Shown: in pieces, positions 28,629 through 38,524 of the stretch | Numbering within the stretch: the first letter of the stretch is position 1 | Layout of the letters: every line of letters begins with the position of its first letter | Source of the DNA: Mycolicibacterium moriokaense | GTDB lineage: Bacteria; Actinomycetota; Actinomycetes; Mycobacteriales; Mycobacteriaceae | DNA length: 64,000 bases | Direction of reading: 5' to 3' | Assembly (NCBI RefSeq): GCF_003347205.1 | Contig: NZ_QQBJ01000023.1 | Location: 1 to 64,000, forward strand | Notes under the pieces: generated by a model | Seen by the model: the letters and a program-made list of their open reading frames with translations, nothing else | Told to the model about the DNA's origin: nothing | Database searches by the model: none | Position numbers and translations under genes: made by a program

Positions 28629-28958
28629 TCAGCTCACTTCCATCGAAAGGATTCGCAGGTCGCGCCCGGCCAGCACGTCGACGTCGGCACTCCCGCACGG
28701 GCACAGCAGGATCGGGTCGTGCAGCTCGAACTCCCGCAGACATGTTCGGCAGCGGGCCGCGCCCGCCCGGACGTCGAGATCGAGGAGGGCACCGTCGGCC
28801 ACCGTGCCCTGGGTGGCCAGCTCGAAGCAGAAGTGCATCGAGTCGGGGACCAGGGCGCACAGTTCGCCGACCTCGAGCTTGACGCTGTGCACACGGCGAC
28901 CCGCGGCATGCTCGCACACCGCGTCGACAACACTCTGCGTGATCGCCATCTCGTGCAT
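28629..28958 (-). CDS. hypA: Hydrogenase nickel metallochaperone HypA
   Basis: A 109-residue protein beginning MHEMAITQSVVD, where His2 binds nickel, with the zinc-ribbon cysteines in CRTCLREFE and LLCPCGSAD. Start at 28958 is required because the mature N-terminal MHE is functional; an in-frame upstream codon would add 11 residues. It is the first gene of the long hydrogenase operon and is divergent from recA, so both promoters lie in the 205 bases between them. I could not define the hypA promoter with confidence. Confidence 0.95.
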   Translation of the reverse strand: MHEMAITQSVVDAVCEHAAGRRVHSVKLEVGELCALVPDSMHFCFELATQGTVADGALLDLDVRAGAARCRTCLREFELHDPILLCPCGSADVDVLAGRDLRILSMEVS

Positions 28959-29041
28959 GTCTGTCCGCTTTTGTCGGGCCGGTGACCCCACGATAGGCCG
29001 ATTGTCGGTCGACCCGCCGTCGATCGGCGTGTCAGCTTGAA

Positions 29042-29057
29042 TCGAACACGTGTTCGT
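29042..29057. promoter_or_regulatory. LexA (SOS) box upstream of recA
   Basis: TCGAACACGTGTTCGT matches the mycobacterial SOS consensus TCGAAC-N4-GTTCGA at 11 of the 12 defined bases. It lies about 106 bases before the recA ATG and 84 bases from hypA, and should repress the LexA-controlled recA promoter. Confidence 0.88.
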
Positions 29058-29081
29058 CTACTGTGGGCGACAGCGGACGAC

Positions 29082-29104
29082 TTGTCGGCACCTACCTCTA
29101 ACGT
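29082..29104 (+). promoter_or_regulatory. PafBC-type (RecA-NDp) promoter of recA
   Basis: TTGTCGGCA (29082-29090), eight bases, then TAACGT (29099-29104) fits the RecA-NDp pattern TTGTCRGTG-N8-TAnnnT, with the last two bases of the first element differing. In mycobacteria this is the LexA-independent, PafBC-dependent damage-inducible promoter of recA. Confidence 0.78.
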
Positions 29105-29163
29105 CACGGCCAACCGATCGAGAACCGATCACCTAAACATCGAGAGGGACGGAGACCCCACCC

Positions 29164-30204
29164 ATGACGCAAGCCCCTGATCGCGAGAAGGCCCTCGAGC
29201 TGGCACTCGCGCAGATCGACAAGAACTTCGGCAAAGGGTCGGTGATGCGGCTCGGCGAGGAGGTGCGCCAGCCGATCTCCGTCATCCCCACCGGCTCGAT
29301 CGCCCTCGACGTGGCGCTCGGGATCGGCGGCCTGCCGCGTGGCCGGGTCGTCGAGATCTACGGCCCGGAGTCCTCGGGTAAGACCACCGTGGCGCTGCAT
29401 GCGGTGGCCAATGCGCAAGCGGCGGGCGGCATTGCGGCGTTCATCGACGCCGAGCACGCGCTGGACCCGGAGTACGCCAAGAAGCTCGGCGTGGACACCG
29501 ATTCGCTGCTGGTGTCCCAGCCCGACACCGGTGAGCAGGCGCTGGAGATCGCCGACATGCTGATCCGCTCAGGGGCACTGGACATCCTGGTCATCGACTC
29601 GGTGGCCGCGCTGGTGCCGCGCGCGGAGATCGAGGGCGAGATGGGAGACAGCCACGTCGGCCTGCAGGCCCGGTTGATGAGCCAGGCGCTGCGGAAGATG
29701 ACTGGCGCACTGAACAATTCGGGTACCACCGCGATCTTCATCAACCAGCTTCGCGAAAAAATCGGTGTGATGTTCGGATCACCTGAAACGACAACGGGCG
29801 GAAAGGCTTTGAAGTTCTACGCCTCGGTTCGCCTGGACGTCCGGCGAATCGAGACGCTCAAGGACGGCACGGACGCGGTCGGCAACCGCACCCGCTGCAA
29901 GGTGGTCAAGAACAAGGTGTCGCCGCCTTTCAAGCAGGCCGAGTTCGACATCCTCTACGGCAAGGGCATCAGCAAGGAAGGCTCGCTCATAGACATGGGT
30001 GTCGAGCAGGGCTTCATCCGCAAGTCCGGCTCGTGGTTCACCTACGAGGGTGAGCAACTGGGCCAGGGCAAGGAGAATGCGCGCACCTTCCTGATCGAGA
30101 ACGCCGACGTGGCCAACGAGATCGAGAAGAAGATCAAGGAGAAGCTGGGCATCGGCGCCGTGGTCACCGGTGACGAAGTCCTGCCTGCCCCCGTTGACTT
30201 CTGA
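29164..30204 (+). CDS. recA: Recombinase RecA (intein-free)
   Basis: The 346-residue RecA catalyses strand exchange and stimulates LexA self-cleavage. Walker [10 protein letters not shown] is at about residues 68-76, Walker [13 protein letters not shown] follows, and loop 2 residues ([15 protein letters not shown]) are intact. There is no intein, unlike M. tuberculosis. The ATG follows a purine-rich GAGAGGGACGGAG. The last 35 bases overlap recX. Confidence 0.97.
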   Translation: MTQAPDREKALELALAQIDKNFGKGSVMRLGEEVRQPISVIPTGSIALDVALGIGGLPRGRVVEIYGPESSGKTTVALHAVANAQAAGGIAAFIDAEHALDPEYAKKLGVDTDSLLVSQPDTGEQALEIADMLIRSGALDILVIDSVAALVPRAEIEGEMGDSHVGLQARLMSQALRKMTGALNNSGTTAIFINQLREKIGVMFGSPETTTGGKALKFYASVRLDVRRIETLKDGTDAVGNRTRCKVVKNKVSPPFKQAEFDILYGKGISKEGSLIDMGVEQGFIRKSGSWFTYEGEQLGQGKENARTFLIENADVANEIEKKIKEKLGIGAVVTGDEVLPAPVDF

Positions 30205-30700
30205 ACCCGCTGAACTCTCCCGCGAGGAGCAGGCGCGGAGCGTATGCCTGCGCCTGCTCACCGCGAGGGCGCGTACCCGATCGGAACTGGAAGGCCAGCT
30301 GGCCAAGCGGGGATACCCCGATGACGTCAGTGCCCGGGTGCTCGATCGCTTGACCGATGTCGGTCTGGTCGACGATGTCGGCTTCGCCGAGCAGTGGGTG
30401 AGGTCTCGCCGGGCGAATGCCGGAAAAGGCAAGCGCGCCTTGGCCGCCGAGTTGCGCACCAAAGGTGTCGACAACGAGGTGATCACGGCCACGCTGGCCG
30501 ATATCGACGCAAGCGCTGAGCGGGAGCGGGCCGAACAACTGGTCGGCGACAAGCTACGCCGGGAACGGCTCACCGACGACGACACCAAGCTGGCCCGGCG
30601 GCTGGTCGGCATGCTCGCGCGGCGCGGCTACGGCCAGACCCTGGCGTTCGACGTGGTCAAGGTCGCGCTCGCGAACGAACACGAGCGCAGGAGGGTGTGA
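30170..30700 (+). CDS. recX: Regulatory protein RecX
   Basis: RecX caps RecA filaments and blocks strand exchange. This 176-residue protein contains three tandem three-helix repeats ([20 protein letters not shown], then [10 protein letters not shown], then [14 protein letters not shown]). The GTG at 30170 gives an N-terminus (TKSC) closely matching M. tuberculosis RecX (TVSC), so the 35-base overlap with recA is genuine and implies coupled translation. Confidence 0.93.
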   Translation: MTKSCLPPLTSEPAELSREEQARSVCLRLLTARARTRSELEGQLAKRGYPDDVSARVLDRLTDVGLVDDVGFAEQWVRSRRANAGKGKRALAAELRTKGVDNEVITATLADIDASAERERAEQLVGDKLRRERLTDDDTKLARRLVGMLARRGYGQTLAFDVVKVALANEHERRRV

Positions 30701-30721
30701 GCGGGCGGTAGGTTTACGGCC

Positions 30722-31609
30722 ATGCTGCTGTCGGCCAAGATCGCACCCACATTCGACTACTCGGTGCTGCGTGACTTCTGGCGTGCCGCCGACGAACTCG
30801 GCTTCCACTCGGTGGCCAACTACGACCACTTCTACGGGCTGAGCGAGAACACCGATCCGACGCTGGAGGGCTGGACATCGCTGGCGGCGATGGCCACCGT
30901 CGTACAGCGGGCGCGGGTGGGTTGCATGGTCAGCGGGGTGACCTATCGCAATCCGGCGGTGCTGGCGAAGATGGCGGTGACAGTCGATCACATCAGCGGC
31001 GGCCGGCTGGACTTTGGCCTCGGCGCAGGATGGCATGAAGCCGAGCATCGCGGCTACGGAATCGAGTTCCCCAGTCCGGGGACGCGAGTGGACATGCTGG
31101 ACGAGGCGCTCACCGTCATCCGCAGATTGTGGACCGAGGAGTCGGTCACGCACGAAGGCCGCTTCTACACCCTGCGCGAAGCGCTGGGCGAACCCAAGCC
31201 CGTGCAGCGCCCGCACCCGCCGATCGTGGTCGGCGGCGAGAAGCCCAAGATGCTGCGCGTGGTCGCGCGTCACGCCGACGAGTGGAACGTGCCGAGCCAC
31301 GGCGACGTCGCCGAGTGGGCGAGAACCAGTGCGGCCCTCGACGAAGCCTGCGCCGAGGTCGGCCGCGATCCGTCGGAGATCCGGCGGTCGATCCAGTTGT
31401 TCATCCGCCCCGCCGACGACGGGCATCTGGACAAACAACTCGCCACGCTTCCGGCACTGCGGGCGCAGGGCTGCCAGCATGTGGTGCTGTCGTTCTATCA
31501 GCCGCCGTCAATGCAGCAGTTGGAGAGCTGCTACACCGCCTTGGCGCCGGGAGCACCCTCCTGCTCGACGGCCCCGGGCTCCATCGGCGCGGCACCGCGG
31601 CGCGACTGA
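30722..31609 (+). CDS. LLM class F420-dependent oxidoreductase
   Basis: A 295-residue luciferase-like TIM barrel: FDYSVLRDFWRAADELGF, HFYGLSEN, then VDHISGGRLDFGLGAGWHEAEH, the hallmark of F420-dependent family members. Substrate unknown. The last 26 codons lie antisense to the 3' end of gluD (79-base overlap) and give a low-complexity tail (CSTAPGSIGAAPRRD), suggesting an extended C-terminus after loss of an earlier stop. The gene starts 21 bases after recX and may share its transcript. Confidence 0.85.
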   Translation: MLLSAKIAPTFDYSVLRDFWRAADELGFHSVANYDHFYGLSENTDPTLEGWTSLAAMATVVQRARVGCMVSGVTYRNPAVLAKMAVTVDHISGGRLDFGLGAGWHEAEHRGYGIEFPSPGTRVDMLDEALTVIRRLWTEESVTHEGRFYTLREALGEPKPVQRPHPPIVVGGEKPKMLRVVARHADEWNVPSHGDVAEWARTSAALDEACAEVGRDPSEIRRSIQLFIRPADDGHLDKQLATLPALRAQGCQHVVLSFYQPPSMQQLESCYTALAPGAPSCSTAPGSIGAAPRRD

Positions 31610-32412
31610 CGCAGTCGTCGCTCGAGTCGGACCGCGAACCACGACAGCAGGAAGTTGACGCTGATCATCAGGATGGCCACGACGATCAAGGCCGGAATGT
31701 AGTTGCCGAAGGCCGACCCCACGTTCCTGCCCTGACGCACCATCTCGACGAAGGTGATCTGATAGCCGATCGCGGTGTCCTTGAGCACCACGACCAGCTG
31801 CGAAATCAGCACCGGCAGCATCGATGTGATGGCCTGGGGCAGCAGAATCGACCGCATCGTCTGGCCCCACCGCAGGCCCAGTGAGTAGGCGGCCTCCGCC
31901 TGCCCGCCCGGCAGCGCGTTCACACCGGCGCGGACGATCTCCGCGATCACGGCGCCGTTGTACAGCGTCAGGCCGGTGATGACGGCCGCCAACGCCAGGT
32001 ACTTCGACGGGAACGCGTTGTAGATCGCGTACACCGTGAAGGCGAAGATCATCATGATCAGCACGGGCACCGCGCGGAAGAATTCCACGATGATCGCGCA
32101 CGGCAAGCGAATCGCGGTGTGAACCGAAAGTCGGCCGATGCCGAGCACAAATCCCAGCACAAGCGCGAACAGGATCGACACCGCCGCTGCCGTGAGCGTG
32201 CCCCGAATACCGGGCAGCAGATACGTCTTCCAGACGTTGGCGTTCAGGAACGGCTCCCACTTCGCCGCGTCCAACTGGCCTTTGTCGGCGAGCTTGCTGT
32301 ACACGATCCAGAGCACCAGCACCAGCACCACCGCGGTGACAGCCGTCAGCAGCATGTTGCGCGTGCGCGCCCGTGGGCCAGGCGCATCGAAGAGAACCGA
32401 TGCGCCGCTCAC
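31531..32412 (-). CDS. gluD: Glutamate-type ABC transporter permease GluD
   Basis: A 293-residue inner-membrane permease with five to six helices and the EAA loop region NALPGGQAEAAYSLGLRWGQTM, typical of polar amino-acid importers (HisM family). The GTG at 32410-32412 overlaps the gluC stop by four bases; an ATG ten codons upstream is possible but would overlap gluC more. The C-terminal tail is Pro/Gly/Ala-rich and overlaps the convergent LLM gene. It pairs with GluC to form the channel. Confidence 0.87.
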   Translation of the reverse strand: MSGASVLFDAPGPRARTRNMLLTAVTAVVLVLVLWIVYSKLADKGQLDAAKWEPFLNANVWKTYLLPGIRGTLTAAAVSILFALVLGFVLGIGRLSVHTAIRLPCAIIVEFFRAVPVLIMMIFAFTVYAIYNAFPSKYLALAAVITGLTLYNGAVIAEIVRAGVNALPGGQAEAAYSLGLRWGQTMRSILLPQAITSMLPVLISQLVVVLKDTAIGYQITFVEMVRQGRNVGSAFGNYIPALIVVAILMISVNFLLSWFAVRLERRLRQSRRGAAPMEPGAVEQEGAPGAKAV

Positions 32413-33089
32413 CTGGCCACCGCCATCCGTTTGCCCAGCCATCCGAAGAACAGCCCGAGCGGCAACGTCAGGATCACGAAGCCGGCCCCGAAGATCACAC
32501 CGATCACCAGCACCGCCGCGCGGTTCTCGATGAGTTCCTGCATCCGCAGCGCGGCCTCCGCCACGCCGATCGCCGACGCGATCGTCGTGTTCTTGGTCAG
32601 CGCGATCAGCACCGAGCCAAGCGGAATGATCACCGCGCGAAACGCCTGCGGCAGCATGATGATTCGAAGGTTCTGCCCGAACGTCAGCCCCAGCGACCGA
32701 GCCGCCTCGGCTTGGCCGAGGGGCACGGTGTTGACGCCCGAGCGCACGGTTTCACAGACGAATGCCGCCGTGTAGACGCTCAACCCCAGCACCGCGAGTC
32801 GAAAGTTGCTGTCCTCGATCGACGTCAACGACTTCGCATCCACCAGCGTGATGCCCAGCGTCTGCGACAGCCCGAACGAGCAGAACAAGATGATCAGAGT
32901 CAGCGGGGTGTTGCGCACCACGTTGACATACGACGTCCCGATCCAGTTCATCACCGGAACGGGCGACAGACGCATCGCCGCCAGCGCCGTGCCGAGGATC
33001 AACGCGAAGATCGCGGAGAAGACCGTCAGTTGGATCGTGGTCCAGAAAGCCTCCAAGATCGTGGCTTGGTTGTCCCTGAAAATTTCCAC
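32409..33089 (-). CDS. gluC: Glutamate-type ABC transporter permease GluC
   Basis: A 226-residue HisM-family permease with about five helices and the EAA motif VNTVPLGQAEAARSLGLTF. It forms the heterodimeric channel with GluD. The operon order gluA-gluB-gluC-gluD matches the Corynebacterium glutamate system and the M. smegmatis locus next to miaB; exact substrate (glutamate, aspartate or glutamine) is inferred from the binding protein. Confidence 0.88.
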   Translation of the reverse strand: MEIFRDNQATILEAFWTTIQLTVFSAIFALILGTALAAMRLSPVPVMNWIGTSYVNVVRNTPLTLIILFCSFGLSQTLGITLVDAKSLTSIEDSNFRLAVLGLSVYTAAFVCETVRSGVNTVPLGQAEAARSLGLTFGQNLRIIMLPQAFRAVIIPLGSVLIALTKNTTIASAIGVAEAALRMQELIENRAAVLVIGVIFGAGFVILTLPLGLFFGWLGKRMAVAR

Positions 33090-33113
33090 GTCGGTCCTCG
33101 GCGGCGGCGGGGC

Positions 33114-33932
33114 TCAGCAGGGGTCGAGCGCCGGCGGAGCAGGTGCGGGCAGATCGGCAGGGCCGAGGTTCTTGTCCCACGCAGCTTTCCAGGCGCCTTC
33201 GGACTCCATCTTCTTGATCGCGTCGCTGATCTTCGTGCACAACTCGGTGTCGTCCTTTTTCAGCCCGATGCCGTAGCGCTCTTCGGAGAAGGGCTTGCCG
33301 ACGATCTTGAACACGCCCGGGCTCTGTGCCGCGTAGCCCGCCAGGATGGTCTCATCGGTGGTCACCGCGTCGATTGCGCCGTTCTTCAGCGCCTCGACAC
33401 AGGCGGAGTAGGTGTCGTACTGCTGCAGCTGGACACCCGGATACTTGTCCTTGATCCGCTGCGCGGGCGTCGAACCCGTCACCGAGCACAGTTTCTTGTT
33501 GTTCTGCAGCGAGTCAGCACCGGTGATGTCCGTGTTGTCCGCCTTCACCAGCAGGCTTTGCCCGGTGACCAGGTACGGGCCGGCGAAGTCGACCTTCTCC
33601 TTACGGGAGTCGGTGATCGAGTAGGTCGCGACGATGAACTTGACCTGGTCGTTCTGGATGAGCGTCTCACGCTGCGCCGAGGGCGATTCCTTCCACTCGA
33701 TCTGCTCCGGCGTGTAGCCCAGTTCCTTGGCGACGTAGGTGGCGACGTCGACGTCGAAGCCGCTCATCGTGCCGTCGGGGTTCTTGAGCCCCAGGCCTGG
33801 CTGATCGAACTTCGTGCCGATCACCACCGAGTTCTCGTCACCACTGCCGCCGCCGCCACACGCGGTGGCCGCGAACGGCAACGCGAGCGCCAGTGCAACG
33901 GCACCTGCGACGCGCCATGAGAAGAACGGCAT
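33114..33932 (-). CDS. gluB: Glutamate-binding lipoprotein GluB
   Basis: A 272-residue solute-binding protein. An N-terminal hydrophobic segment ends at FAATAC, placing the lipid-bearing Cys at residue 25. The family 3 binding-protein signature follows: [39 protein letters not shown] Pro-rich C-terminus ends with Cys. AAAGGA lies ten bases before the ATG. It lies 32 bases after gluA and 24 bases before gluC. Confidence 0.9.
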   Translation of the reverse strand: MPFFSWRVAGAVALALALPFAATACGGGGSGDENSVVIGTKFDQPGLGLKNPDGTMSGFDVDVATYVAKELGYTPEQIEWKESPSAQRETLIQNDQVKFIVATYSITDSRKEKVDFAGPYLVTGQSLLVKADNTDITGADSLQNNKKLCSVTGSTPAQRIKDKYPGVQLQQYDTYSACVEALKNGAIDAVTTDETILAGYAAQSPGVFKIVGKPFSEERYGIGLKKDDTELCTKISDAIKKMESEGAWKAAWDKNLGPADLPAPAPPALDPC

Positions 33933-33964
33933 TTTCGATTCCTTTCGCCGGGGCTTGGGTGGTC

Positions 33965-34705
33965 TCAATGCTTGATGATCTTTCCGAGGAAGTCTTTGGC
34001 GCGGTCTGACTTGGGGTTCTCGAAGAACTCCTTGGGTTCGGCGGCCTCGACGATCGCTCCGTCGGACATGAACACCACCCGGTGGGCAGCGCCGCGCGCG
34101 AAGCCCATCTCGTGGGTGACCACGATCATCGTCATGCCCTCCTTGGCCAGCGAGGTCATCACGTTGAGCACCTCGCTGATCATCTCGGGGTCGAGCGCGC
34201 TGGTCGGCTCGTCGAACAGCATCACCTTCGGGTTCATCGCCAGAGACCTGGCGATCGCCACCCGCTGTTGCTGGCCGCCGGAGAGCTGGGCGGGATATTT
34301 GTCGGCCTGGTTGGCGACACCCACGCGATCCAGCAGCTCCATCGCCTTTTTGCGGGCTTCTTCCTTCGAGGTCTTGCGCACCTTCCTGGGGCCCAGGGTG
34401 ACATTCTCGAGGATGGTCTTGTGTGCGAACAGGTTGAACGACTGGAACACCATGCCGACGTCGGAGCGCAGTTGCGCCAGCTTGCGGCCCTCCTCGGGCA
34501 ACACTTCGCCGTCGATCTCGATCGTGCCGTTCTCGATGGTCTCGAGCCGATTGATGGTGCGGCACAACGTCGATTTGCCCGACCCCGACGGGCCCAACAC
34601 CACGATCACCTCGCCGCGGTCGACGTCGAGGTTGATGTCCTTGAGCACATGAAGGCTGCCGAAGTGCTTGTTCACGCCCTTGATCGACACCATCGGCGTA
34701 GCCAT
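33965..34705 (-). CDS. gluA: Glutamate-type ABC transporter ATPase GluA
   Basis: A 246-residue ABC ATPase: Walker [11 protein letters not shown]-loop VFQSFNLF, signature LSGGQQQR, Walker [15 protein letters not shown]-loop VTHEMGFA. It powers GluBCD. ATG at 34705 fits the family N-terminus ([11 protein letters not shown]). It is first in the operon; 96 bases separate it from divergent miaB. Confidence 0.92.
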   Translation of the reverse strand: MATPMVSIKGVNKHFGSLHVLKDINLDVDRGEVIVVLGPSGSGKSTLCRTINRLETIENGTIEIDGEVLPEEGRKLAQLRSDVGMVFQSFNLFAHKTILENVTLGPRKVRKTSKEEARKKAMELLDRVGVANQADKYPAQLSGGQQQRVAIARSLAMNPKVMLFDEPTSALDPEMISEVLNVMTSLAKEGMTMIVVTHEMGFARGAAHRVVFMSDGAIVEAAEPKEFFENPKSDRAKDFLGKIIKH

Positions 34706-34801
34706 GGGCTCTGACCTTACCCAGGGAACGCGCAGCTTTGTCTCCAACTCGTGAATCCGCTCGATTAACGTCGTGTTGCCGCCCATAACTACGATGGGGC
34801 C

Positions 34802-36397
34802 GTGACTTCGATGGCTGCAGACAGGGCGCTTGGCTCCTCGCCGGAGGGCTCGTCAGTGGTTGTCGCTTCCTCGCCCGAGGGCTCGTCAGTGGCTGTCGCT
34901 TCCTCGCCCGAGGGCTCGTCAGTGGCACGCACGTACCAGGTCCGCACCTACGGCTGCCAGATGAACGTGCACGACTCCGAACGGCTGGCGGGGCTGCTGG
35001 AGGCGGCCGGATACCGGCGCGCGGCCGACGGGGTCGACGCCGACGTGGTGGTCTTCAACACCTGCGCCGTGCGCGAGAACGCCGACAACAAGCTCTACGG
35101 CAACCTCAGCCACCTGGTGCCGCGCAAACAGGCCGACCCGAACATGCAGATCGCCGTCGGGGGGTGCCTGGCCCAGAAGGACCGCGACGCGGTGCTGCGT
35201 CAGGCGCCCTGGGTCGACGTGGTCTTCGGCACGCACAACATCGGGTCGCTGCCGACGCTGCTGGACCGCGCCAGGCACAACAAGGTCGCGCAGGTCGAAA
35301 TCGTCGAGGCTCTGCAGGAGTTTCCGTCCGACCTGCCCGCTGCCCGCGAATCCGCTTACGCCGGTTGGGTTTCCATCTCGGTGGGCTGCAACAACACCTG
35401 CACGTTCTGCATTGTGCCCGCCCTGCGCGGCAAGGAGGTCGACCGCAGACCGGGCGACGTGCTGGCCGAGGTGCAGGCGCTGGTGGACCAGGGCGTGCTG
35501 GAGGTGACGTTGCTCGGCCAGAACGTCAACGCCTACGGTGTCTCCTTCGCCGACCCCGACCAGCCACGCGACCGCGGGGCGTTCGCGGACCTGTTGCGCG
35601 CATGCGGTCGCATCGACGGACTCGAGCGCGTCCGGTTCACCTCGCCCCATCCGGCGGAGTTCACCGACGACGTCATCGAGGCGATGGCGGAAACGCCCAA
35701 CGTGTGTCCGGCCCTGCACATGCCGATGCAGTCGGGTTCGGACCGGGTGCTGCGGGCCATGCGCCGGTCCTACAGGTCCGAGAAGTTCCTGTCGATCCTC
35801 GACAAGGTGCGTGCCGCCATCCCGCACGCAGCCATCACCACCGACCTGATCGTCGGCTTCCCTGGCGAGACCGAGCAGGACTTCTGCGACACGCTCGATG
35901 TGGTCGCCGCCGCCCGGTTCAGCGCGGCGTTCACCTTCCAGTACTCGAAACGTCCCGGCACGCCCGCCGCACAGCTGGATGGGCAACTGCCGAAAGCGGT
36001 TGTGCAGGAGCGCTATCAGCGCCTGATCGACCTGCAGGAGCGAATCTCGCTGGAGGAGAACACCGCCCAGGTCGGCAGCACCGTGGAACTTCTGGTGGCC
36101 GCGGGGGAGGGGCGCAAGGACACCCGCACCGCGCGGATGTCCGGCCGCGCGCGAGACGGCCGGTTGGTGCACTTCGCGCCGACGACCGAGGACATCCGCC
36201 CCGGCGACATCGTCACCACGACCGTCACCGACGCCGCGCCGCACCACCTGATCGCCGACGGCGCGGTGCTCAGCCACCGGCGCACCAGGGCGGGGGACGC
36301 GCACGAGGCCGGCCGCAGGCCGGTCGGTGTCGGCCTCGGCATGCCCGGCATCGGCGCGCCCGCCGACCCCCCCGCCGTGTCGGGATGTGCCCGATGA
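34802..36397 (+). CDS. miaB: tRNA-2-methylthio-N6-dimethylallyladenosine synthase
   Basis: MiaB adds the methylthio group to i6A37 of tRNAs; MiaA, also encoded here (40103), makes i6A. The 531 residues contain the UPF0004 domain ([26 protein letters not shown]), the radical-SAM CNNTCTFC cluster motif, and a TRAM domain near the C-terminus. The N-terminus has about 30 residues of repeat-encoded SSPEGSSV peptides before the conserved [10 protein letters not shown], so the true start could be the GTG at 34802 or a later codon inside the repeat. The stop overlaps the next gene (ATGA). Confidence 0.94.
   Translation: MTSMAADRALGSSPEGSSVVVASSPEGSSVAVASSPEGSSVARTYQVRTYGCQMNVHDSERLAGLLEAAGYRRAADGVDADVVVFNTCAVRENADNKLYGNLSHLVPRKQADPNMQIAVGGCLAQKDRDAVLRQAPWVDVVFGTHNIGSLPTLLDRARHNKVAQVEIVEALQEFPSDLPAARESAYAGWVSISVGCNNTCTFCIVPALRGKEVDRRPGDVLAEVQALVDQGVLEVTLLGQNVNAYGVSFADPDQPRDRGAFADLLRACGRIDGLERVRFTSPHPAEFTDDVIEAMAETPNVCPALHMPMQSGSDRVLRAMRRSYRSEKFLSILDKVRAAIPHAAITTDLIVGFPGETEQDFCDTLDVVAAARFSAAFTFQYSKRPGTPAAQLDGQLPKAVVQERYQRLIDLQERISLEENTAQVGSTVELLVAAGEGRKDTRTARMSGRARDGRLVHFAPTTEDIRPGDIVTTTVTDAAPHHLIADGAVLSHRRTRAGDAHEAGRRPVGVGLGMPGIGAPADPPAVSGCAR
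34832..34930. repeat. 33-bp in-frame tandem repeats in miaB
   Basis: Three head-to-tail copies (34832-34864, 34865-34897, 34898-34930) of a 33-base unit encode [11 protein letters not shown]-like peptides at residues 11-43 of MiaB. Copies 2 and 3 are identical over 27 bases; copy 1 differs at two of those positions (and elsewhere). The length divisible by three keeps the frame, so copy number could vary without loss of MiaB. Confidence 0.85.
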
Positions 36398-36996
36398 CCG
36401 GGGGCAACGGCAAGGACGGCGACTTCGAGGCCTTCAAGGGCGACATCGAGGCTGCCGAACGTCGGGTGGCGCGCGAAATCGACCCCGGCCCAAGGGCATT
36501 GGTCATCGCAATCGCCGTCTTCGTCTTGCTGCTCACCTTCATCCTTCCGCACACCGGCAGCGCGCGGGGCTGGGATGTGCTGGCGGGCAACGCCGCCGCC
36601 GTCGGCGAAGCGGTGTCGCTGCCGTCGCGGGTGTTCATCTGGCTGACGCTGGTGTTCAGCGTCGGCTTCTCGATGCTGGCGCTGACGACGCGGCGCTGGG
36701 CGTTGGCCTGGGTGGCGCTCGGCGGATCCCTGCTCGCGTCCTTCTCCGGGCTGCTCGCGGTCTGGTCGCGTCAAACGGTCGTCGCACCCCACCCGGGCCC
36801 CGGCATCGGGTTGATCCTGGCCTGGATCACGGTGATCGTGCTGACCTACAACTGGGCCAGGGTGGTGTGGGCGCGCACCGCGCTGCAACTCGCGGCCGAG
36901 GAGGAACGCCGAAGGGCCGCAGCCAAGCAGCAGACCAGAGGGCTGCTCGACAGCCTCGACGACGACGGTGACACCGACGGGCCGCAGAAGGACTGA
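36394..36996 (+). CDS. Membrane protein, Rv2732c-like
   Basis: A 200-residue protein with a charged N-terminus (residues 1-30), four hydrophobic helices (about 36-55, 80-98, 104-124, 136-154) and a charged C-terminal helix rich in Glu, Arg and Ala. It corresponds by position and sequence to Rv2732c; function unknown. ATG overlaps the miaB stop, so it is co-translated. Confidence 0.82.
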   Translation: MTGGNGKDGDFEAFKGDIEAAERRVAREIDPGPRALVIAIAVFVLLLTFILPHTGSARGWDVLAGNAAAVGEAVSLPSRVFIWLTLVFSVGFSMLALTTRRWALAWVALGGSLLASFSGLLAVWSRQTVVAPHPGPGIGLILAWITVIVLTYNWARVVWARTALQLAAEEERRRAAAKQQTRGLLDSLDDDGDTDGPQKD

Positions 36997-37008
36997 CCCC
37001 GGCGGGCT

Positions 37009-38358
37009 CTAACTGCCGAGGGCCTGGGCCGCGGCCTCGGCCCATTGCCGCCACTGCTCGGCGTTGGCCCGTGCCTCGTCGGCGTCCTTGGTTCGGCCCG
37101 CCGCGGCGGCTTTTTCGGCCTGCCGCTCGAATTGTTCTGCGCGCTCTCGGAACTGGTCGGCGCGCGCCTGGGCCTCGGGGTCGATGCCGTGCGTCGGCGC
37201 GTCGCGCACCTTCTTCTCGATCGCCCGCAACCGACGCTCCAGATCGGCGCCGCGCTCGCGGGGCGTCTTGCCGATCTTGTCCCACTTGTCGCCGATGGTG
37301 CGCAGCGCGGCGCGGGCGGCGTCGAGGTCGGAGGTGTCGATGCGCTCGGCCTCGGCCAGCAGCGCCTCCTTGGCGTCTGCGTTGGCGCGGAACTCGGCGT
37401 CGCGCTCGGCCGACACGGCATTGCGGGCGGTGAAGAAGGTGTCCTGCGCGGACTTGAACCGGTGCCACAGCGCGTCGTCGACGTCCTTGCTGGCCCGGCC
37501 CGCCGCCTTCCACTGCGCGAGCAGGTCGCGGAACGCCGCTGCCGTCGGTCCCCAGTCGGTGGAACCGGACAGTTCCTCGGCGCGTTCACAGAGAGTTTCT
37601 TTGGCCTGCCGCGCGCCCGCCCGCTCGCGGTCGAGTTCGGCGAAATGTGACCCGCGGCGACGGTTGAAGGACTCCCGCGCCGAGGAGTACCGCTTCCACA
37701 GCGCATCGTCGGTTTTGCGGTCGAGACCGCTGATCGTGCGCCACTCCTCGAGAATCTCCCGCAGCCGGTCGCCGGCGGCCTTCCACTGGGTGGAGTTGGT
37801 GGCCAGCTCCTCGGCCTCGGCGGCGAGCGCCTCCTTGCGGGCGGTCTGCGCGGCGCGGTGTTCCTCCCGCTTGGCCTTGTCGGCCTCGGCAGCGGTGTCG
37901 GCGTGCTCGATGATGGCGGTCAGCCGCGCGGCCAGCGCGTCGACGTCGCCCAGCACCGAAGCGGTGGGCAGGCCGTCGGCCAGCGACGTCGCGGCCGCCT
38001 TGATCTTGCGGGCGTCACCGGTGCCCGAGGACAGCCGGGTCTCCATCAGCGTGACCTCGGTGTCCAGGTCGTCGAAGCGCCGCCCGAAATGAGCGAACGC
38101 CGCCTCCGTGTCGCCCGCCTGCCACGAACCGACGACCCGTTCGCCGGCGCTGCTGATCAGCCACACGGTGCCGTCGGGGTCGACGCGGCCGAAGCGGTGC
38201 GGGTCGCTGGACGGGGCGGCGGACGCGGCGTGCAGGGCTGACGGCGCCGGGCCGGGCCGGGGGCCCGGGCGCGGCGGTCCGGGACGGGGAGCAGGTTTGG
38301 GGGCGGTGGTCGTCGACTCCGAGGTCACTTCGTTTCCGCCGGGTTCGCTGGTGGTCAT
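37009..38358 (-). CDS. DUF349 domain protein
   Basis: A 449-residue protein similar to Rv2731. A Pro-rich N-terminus (residues ~15-45) precedes a small beta domain ([21 protein letters not shown]) and then at least three DUF349 repeats, helical units with the pattern W-K-x-x-G...DDALW-x-R(F/Y)-x-x-A ([51 protein letters not shown]). Function is not known. ATG at 38356-38358 is preceded by GAGGAA. Confidence 0.87.
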   Translation of the reverse strand: MTTSEPGGNEVTSESTTTAPKPAPRPGPPRPGPRPGPAPSALHAASAAPSSDPHRFGRVDPDGTVWLISSAGERVVGSWQAGDTEAAFAHFGRRFDDLDTEVTLMETRLSSGTGDARKIKAAATSLADGLPTASVLGDVDALAARLTAIIEHADTAAEADKAKREEHRAAQTARKEALAAEAEELATNSTQWKAAGDRLREILEEWRTISGLDRKTDDALWKRYSSARESFNRRRGSHFAELDRERAGARQAKETLCERAEELSGSTDWGPTAAAFRDLLAQWKAAGRASKDVDDALWHRFKSAQDTFFTARNAVSAERDAEFRANADAKEALLAEAERIDTSDLDAARAALRTIGDKWDKIGKTPRERGADLERRLRAIEKKVRDAPTHGIDPEAQARADQFRERAEQFERQAEKAAAAGRTKDADEARANAEQWRQWAEAAAQALGS

Positions 38359-38524
38359 CTTGGTTCCTCGTACCCTCCGCGCGGAACTCTCCGCGCACCT
38401 GCCGCGCGACGCGGCGCCATTACTTCGTCCGCTATTCAAACAGGTCGACCGGCGTCCGTACGCCGATGCCGCCATTTGCCTGGCCCGCATTAGGCTCTTG
38501 TCCGACCACGACGGGAGGCGAGCG

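Noticed and set aside
29164-30204. RecA intein
   Set aside because: The coding sequence is continuous and of normal length; no insertion in the usual sites.
30711-30721. Iron box (IdeR site) before the F420-type gene
   Set aside because: A short GTAGGTTTACG segment is far from the 19-base iron-box consensus.
32373-33920. 515-codon plus-strand frame opposite gluCB
   Set aside because: Arg/Asp/Gln-rich low-complexity sequence with no motif; antisense to clear transporter genes.
34802-34930. CRISPR-like repeats
   Set aside because: Units are head-to-tail without spacers and keep the miaB frame; this is a minisatellite.
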